In this document: in pieces, positions 61,183-64,000 of the stretch
How the letters are laid out: every line of letters begins with the position of its first letter
Position numbering within the stretch: position 1 is the stretch's first letter
Program-made: the position numbers and the translations under genes
NCBI GenBank assembly: GCA_964448675.1
Contig: CAYUZU010000004.1
Location: 1-64,000, forward strand
Length of the DNA stretch: 64,000 nt
Reading direction: 5' to 3'
From: CAYUZU01 sp964448675
GTDB taxonomy: Bacteria; Planctomycetota; Phycisphaerae; UBA1845; Fen-1342
The notes under the pieces: model-generated
Databases searched by the model: none
The model's input: only the letters and a program-made list of their open reading frames with translations
What the model was told of the DNA's origin: nothing

Positions 61183-62124
61183 TCATGGGCGGCGCCGGTC
61201 GCGTGGCGGCTTGCGTTCGGGCGCCGGCGGTTTGCGGGGGCCGCGGGACCGCGACGCCCGCAGGCCGCGGGCTTCCGCTTCGGCCGGCGACGAATAATGC
61301 CGCATGTTCGTCGGGTTGATCTTCTCCAGCCAGCCGGAGTCGGCGTGGTGGTAAACACGGCTGTTGATCGACCCGTAGACGATCTCCTGCGACGGCGCGC
61401 CCAGTCCTTTCTCGACGAATTCAATCAGGGCCTTTTCGGTTTTCGGCGAAACGGCTGGCAGCGGCCCAACGCGGGCAGCGTCGCCGTTCACCAACCGCAC
61501 CTCGACCACGTCCTTGTCGGCTCGCTGCTGGAGAGTGTACGCCGCGTCGCGCTGTTTGTGGGTGGCGATCAACAAGATCTTACGCCCGGTGATCTGGTGG
61601 ATGTCGCCGGCGGCGTCAAGGCCCGCGTCGTTGAGAACGGGCGAGAGCCCGACGACGACGTCGACGCTGCGGTCCTGGGCGGCGTATTGCAGGGCAACGC
61701 TGCAGCCCAGGCCGCTGCCGATGAGGGCGAAGCGGGCGCGGTCGACGCCGGGCTGGGTCGCCAGCCAGTCGTAGGCGCCGCGCAGGTCGTGTTGCATGGC
61801 GCGGAACAGGTCCGGGTCGCGGTCGGTGGCCTGCTGGCGCGTGGCGGTGGTGGCGCTCTCGCCGTGGCCGCGCAAGTCGAGCGCCAAGACGGCGCAGCCG
61901 GCCTCGTGCAGCGGTCCGATGAGCTGGTCCCAGTCCTGCCGCTGGCCGCGGGCGTCATGCAGCAGGATGACCATCGGGGCGTCCGTCCGTCTGGTGACGG
62001 GCGGGGCGTAGTAGTCGGCGGCGAGGCGGTGGCCGTCGCACGCGCGGAAGTTGGCGGTTTTCGGTTCGACGCCGTATGCGGTTACGGTGAGGAGGAGGGC
62101 GGTGGTGGTGACGACGGCGCGCAT
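61183..62124 (-). CDS. secreted alpha/beta hydrolase with degenerate Ada-like C-terminal motif
   Basis: A 313-residue exported esterase/peptidase-like protein. It has a signal (MRAVVTTTALLLTVTAYGVEP), an oxyanion-type start MVILLHDARGQRQDW, HGES in DLRGHGESA, and nucleophile elbow LIGSGLGCSVAL. The C-terminal segment RVYHHADSGWLEKINPTNM followed by YSSPAEAEARGLRAS matches the spacing of an Ada-type zinc motif (YHxxxC...I.P.N...F.S..EA...G..PC..C). Here Ser, Ser and Arg replace the cysteines, so metal binding is probably lost. ATG 62124 has GAGGGG upstream. The tail ends Pro/Arg-rich. It is divergent from the sigma-factor gene. Confidence 0.78.
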   Translation of the reverse strand: MRAVVTTTALLLTVTAYGVEPKTANFRACDGHRLAADYYAPPVTRRTDAPMVILLHDARGQRQDWDQLIGPLHEAGCAVLALDLRGHGESATTATRQQATDRDPDLFRAMQHDLRGAYDWLATQPGVDRARFALIGSGLGCSVALQYAAQDRSVDVVVGLSPVLNDAGLDAAGDIHQITGRKILLIATHKQRDAAYTLQQRADKDVVEVRLVNGDAARVGPLPAVSPKTEKALIEFVEKGLGAPSQEIVYGSINSRVYHHADSGWLEKINPTNMRHYSSPAEAEARGLRASRSRGPRKPPAPERKPPRDRRRP

Positions 62125-62220
62125 TTGAACCCCTCGGTTGACTGGACTAAGCTTGATCGGGCTGAGTCCGCGGTTATTACCGGTCCCACGCTCGTGACGG
62201 CGGGGATTGTACCGCTTCCG

Positions 62221-62237
62221 GCTGGCCATGGGCCAGC
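62221..62237. promoter_or_regulatory. perfect inverted repeat GCTGGCC-ATG-GGCCAGC
   Basis: Two perfect 7-bp arms with a 3-nt centre lie in the 195-bp gap between the hydrolase (minus) and the sigma-factor gene (plus). It is a plausible operator or short hairpin. TATGCT at 62281-62286 could be a -10 box of the sigma gene. Confidence 0.4.
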
Positions 62238-62319
62238 CTATCTCGGATAATTGTTCCCCGGTTTTCACTGTCGGGAATTGTATGCTGCAGCGAGTGGTTA
62301 CAAGTGAGGGACGTCGTCG

Positions 62320-62892
62320 GTGGGCGACGACGGACAACTGATGGGCGGCGCGGACGAACAGTCCTTCGAGGCCCTGGCGCTTCCCCACCTGGACGTCGTG
62401 TACCGGGTGGCTCGGCGGTTGTGCCGAGACGAGCACGAGGCCGAAGACCTCGTCCAGGAGACGTACTTCAAGGCTTATCGGGCCTTCGAGAACTTCGAGA
62501 TTCGCGAGTACGGCATACGCCCGTGGCTCTTGAAGATTCTCAACAACACGTTTCTCAACCGCCGGGCCCGCGATCAGCGGGCGCCCAAGCCCACCGATCA
62601 GCAGACGCTGGAAGAAACGCAGGCGGACGATATCGGAGGGACGCCGCCGGCGCTGGACTTCGAGAACGTTGACGAAGAGGTCAAGCGTGCCATTGACGGT
62701 CTTTCGGACGATTTTCGTTCGGTGCTGCTGCTGTGGGCGACGAGCGAGTTCAGCTACCAGGAGATTGCGGAAATGTTGGATCTACCGATCGGGACGGTGA
62801 TGAGCCGGCTGCATCGGGCCCGCCAGCAGCTCAGCCGCAGTCTCAGCGAGTATGCCGCGAAGCATCGATTAGGGCAGCCGAAGAAGAAATAG
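62320..62892 (+). CDS. ECF sigma factor
   Basis: An alternative RNA polymerase sigma subunit. Region 2 is LPHLDVVYRVARRLCRDEHEAEDLVQETYFKAYRAF, read as EAEDLVQETYFKAYRAF. Region 4 is the helix-turn-helix YQEIAEMLDLPIGTVMSRLH. Length is 190 residues. It starts at GTG 62320 with GAGGGA upstream (ATG 62341 is an alternative). The anti-sigma-like gene follows after 10 bp, the usual pair. The regulon is unknown. Confidence 0.92.
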   Translation: MGDDGQLMGGADEQSFEALALPHLDVVYRVARRLCRDEHEAEDLVQETYFKAYRAFENFEIREYGIRPWLLKILNNTFLNRRARDQRAPKPTDQQTLEETQADDIGGTPPALDFENVDEEVKRAIDGLSDDFRSVLLLWATSEFSYQEIAEMLDLPIGTVMSRLHRARQQLSRSLSEYAAKHRLGQPKKK

Positions 62893-62902
62893 CACGGAAC
62901 CT

Positions 62903-63778
62903 ATGAAGCAATCGGAACTGCAACGACTTCTGGCCAACTACGCAGATGGTGAAGTGGATGCGCAGGTACGGGCGGACATTTCGCTGCACCTGAAGGGGCA
63001 TCCCGAGGATCGAGAAGCGGTGCGGCGCTGGCGCGGGCTGCGTCGGGCGGCGCACCGCGCGTTGAACAGCGAGGCGGTGCCGGCGGAACTGAGCAAACGC
63101 GTCCGCGGCAGGCTGCGCGGCGCGCCGCAGAACCCGGTGGCGAGGATTTACCGCCTGGGTTTTCCGGGGATGGCGGCGGCGGCGGCGGTGCTGCTGGCCG
63201 TGTGGATCTGGCCGCAGGGGGCGGCGGCGACGTCGGTCGAGGCGAACTACTTTGCCCGCCATCACTATGAGTCTGCCTTGAAGATCCACCGGGACAGCCT
63301 GGACACGCGGCACGGGATGTCCTACGAGGACTTCGTCGCGCTGCAGCGCGGCGCGGATCGGGCGGCGATCTGGCAGAACGCTTCCTTCCGGTGCGCGGTG
63401 CCGGACCTGGAATGGTGCGACTACGTGCTGCACGGGGCGAGTGAGTATGTGCCTGCGAATCGGGCCCACGTGGTGCATGCGTATTTCCGGTGCAAGTCGG
63501 CGGGGGGGGCCGTGCTGTCGATGTTCGTGATCGATCGTTGTGTGCGGGTCTGCCAGGACGGAAAGAACGCGTGTCGGTGCAGTCACGGTGAGCGGGCATA
63601 TCACAAGGCCCAGGCGCGCGGCATCAACATCATCAGCTGGCACGAGAACGGCAAGACGTACGTGCTGTGCTGCGGGATCGCGGAGCCCGATGAGCTCGTC
63701 GAGCTTGCGGACGGGATCGACCGCGGTCAACTGGCTGATCCGCGGCCGGCACATGTGGCGAGCTCGGGCAACAACTGA
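62903..63778 (+). CDS. Cys-rich anti-sigma-like membrane protein
   Basis: Likely the antagonist of the preceding ECF sigma factor. The N-terminal 45 residues resemble a zinc-finger anti-sigma start (LQRLLANYADGEVDAQVRAD), but the HXXXCXXC motif reads HLKGHPED, so metal is not bound there. One membrane helix (GMAAAAAVLLAVWIWP) is followed by a 180-residue outside domain with about nine cysteines (FRCAVPDLEWCDYV, DRCVRVCQDGKNACRCSHG, YVLCCG). These could sense redox or bind metal on the outer face. It is codirectional with the sigma gene at a gap of 10 bp. Confidence 0.85.
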   Translation: MKQSELQRLLANYADGEVDAQVRADISLHLKGHPEDREAVRRWRGLRRAAHRALNSEAVPAELSKRVRGRLRGAPQNPVARIYRLGFPGMAAAAAVLLAVWIWPQGAAATSVEANYFARHHYESALKIHRDSLDTRHGMSYEDFVALQRGADRAAIWQNASFRCAVPDLEWCDYVLHGASEYVPANRAHVVHAYFRCKSAGGAVLSMFVIDRCVRVCQDGKNACRCSHGERAYHKAQARGINIISWHENGKTYVLCCGIAEPDELVELADGIDRGQLADPRPAHVASSGNN

Positions 63779-63804
63779 GCCGACGGCCGGGGGCACTTCT
63801 GATG

Positions 63805-63833
63805 GCGACAAGTTGGCGGGTCGCTGCTATGCT
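63805..63833 (+). promoter_or_regulatory. candidate promoter of the helicase gene
   Basis: GCGACA (63805-63810), a 17-nt spacer and TATGCT (63828-63833), followed six bases later by the ATG at 63840. Confidence 0.4.
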
Positions 63834-63839
63834 GCGTTC

Positions 63840-64000
63840 ATGACCCGCGATGAAATCTGCGAGCAGTTCCTCGAATCGCTGACGTTCGAGTTGTACCCCG
63901 TCCAGGAGGAGGCGCTTCTCGCGTGGTTCGAGTCGGACAGCGGCATCATGGTCTGCGCGCCCACCGGCATGGGCAAAACGCTCATTGCCGAGGCGGCGAT
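63840..64000 (+). CDS. DEAD/DEAH-box helicase, N-terminus only
   Basis: The first 53 codons of a helicase that runs off the window. MTRDEICEQFLESLTFELYP is followed by the Q-motif-like PVQEEALLAWFE and Walker A APTGMGKTLIAEAA, the Ski2/RecQ-like pattern. GCGACA-N17-TATGCT (63805-63810, 63828-63833) ends six bases before the ATG, so the mRNA may be leaderless; no ribosome-binding site is seen. Confidence 0.8.
   Translation, partial: MTRDEICEQFLESLTFELYPVQEEALLAWFESDSGIMVCAPTGMGKTLIAEAA

Overview
The window is a GC-rich chromosomal segment with ordinary, alternating-strand bacterial gene order. It contains no rRNA or tRNA gene, CRISPR array, transposase or phage gene that I can see. The protein families point to a Planctomycetota-type bacterium, probably of the class Phycisphaerae. 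The clues are a PEP-CTERM exosortase substrate, a secreted GH5 enzyme with an F5/8-type domain and a dockerin-like tail, a subtilase with Cys-rich tandem repeats, two-domain DUF4397 proteins, a VKOR-thioredoxin fusion, many zinc-ribbon membrane proteins and a heterotrophic core metabolism. The phylum is an inference from family content; no marker gene settles it.

Layout. 1-3.2 kb: the 5' part of a secreted subtilase (its 3' end lies outside). 3.6-5.0 kb: a coiled-coil protein of unknown function. 5.1-10.3 kb: a lipid cluster made of an LpxL-like acyltransferase, two FabZ-like hot-dog proteins, an unusually long acyl carrier protein, a ketosynthase-like protein that has lost all catalytic residues, and an intact ketosynthase. 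10.3-14.1 kb: a membrane protein, a PEP-CTERM protein and a VKOR-DsbA fusion. 14.2-18.5 kb (minus): a HEAT-repeat protein, endonuclease III and a lipoprotein. 18.6-21 kb: a GT4 glycosyltransferase, a zinc-ribbon protein and a lipoprotein. 21.2-27.5 kb: glycogen debranching enzyme, FolE, a methyltransferase, TypA/BipA and a bacteriohemerythrin. 27.6-31.7 kb (minus): a secreted protein, an aldo-keto reductase and DAHP synthase. 31.9-37.5 kb: PRPP synthetase, a SIMPL lipoprotein, a fused LeuC-LeuD and a second LeuC-type subunit.

37.5-41.5 kb: a lipoprotein, a duplicated DUF4397 protein behind an AT-rich leader, and a Spy-like secreted protein. 41.8-44.9 kb: a Zn/Mn ABC importer operon whose permease carries a C-terminal DtxR/MntR-like regulator. 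44.9-50.1 kb (minus): a second LpxL-like protein, a POT transporter with a roughly 400-residue insertion and an APC transporter. 50.2-52.4 kb: the GH5 enzyme and a zinc-ribbon protein. 52.5-57.5 kb: ketol-acid reductoisomerase, a two-gene ABC exporter, a zinc-ribbon protein, a second hemerythrin and an IMPACT-family protein. 57.6-64 kb: an isocitrate/isopropylmalate-type dehydrogenase, DapF, a TPR plus double retropepsin-like protein, an alpha/beta hydrolase, an ECF sigma/anti-sigma pair and the first codons of a helicase.

Working together. Branched-chain, aromatic and lysine biosynthesis are represented by scattered single genes (LeuCD, IlvC, AroG, DapF, IDH-like) rather than one operon. The clearest functional units are the lipid cluster, the metal importer, the ABC exporter and the sigma/anti-sigma pair. 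Short dispersed repeats (CTGACAACTGA-like, GTAGGGCGGGTT-like and GGCCGACAAGCCGTCGGCC-like) sit in intergenic gaps, several directly in front of start codons. The most noteworthy candidates for new biology are the ketosynthase/degenerate-ketosynthase/long-ACP lipid cluster, the permease-regulator fusion with a palindrome over its promoter, and the POT transporter with a large inserted soluble domain.
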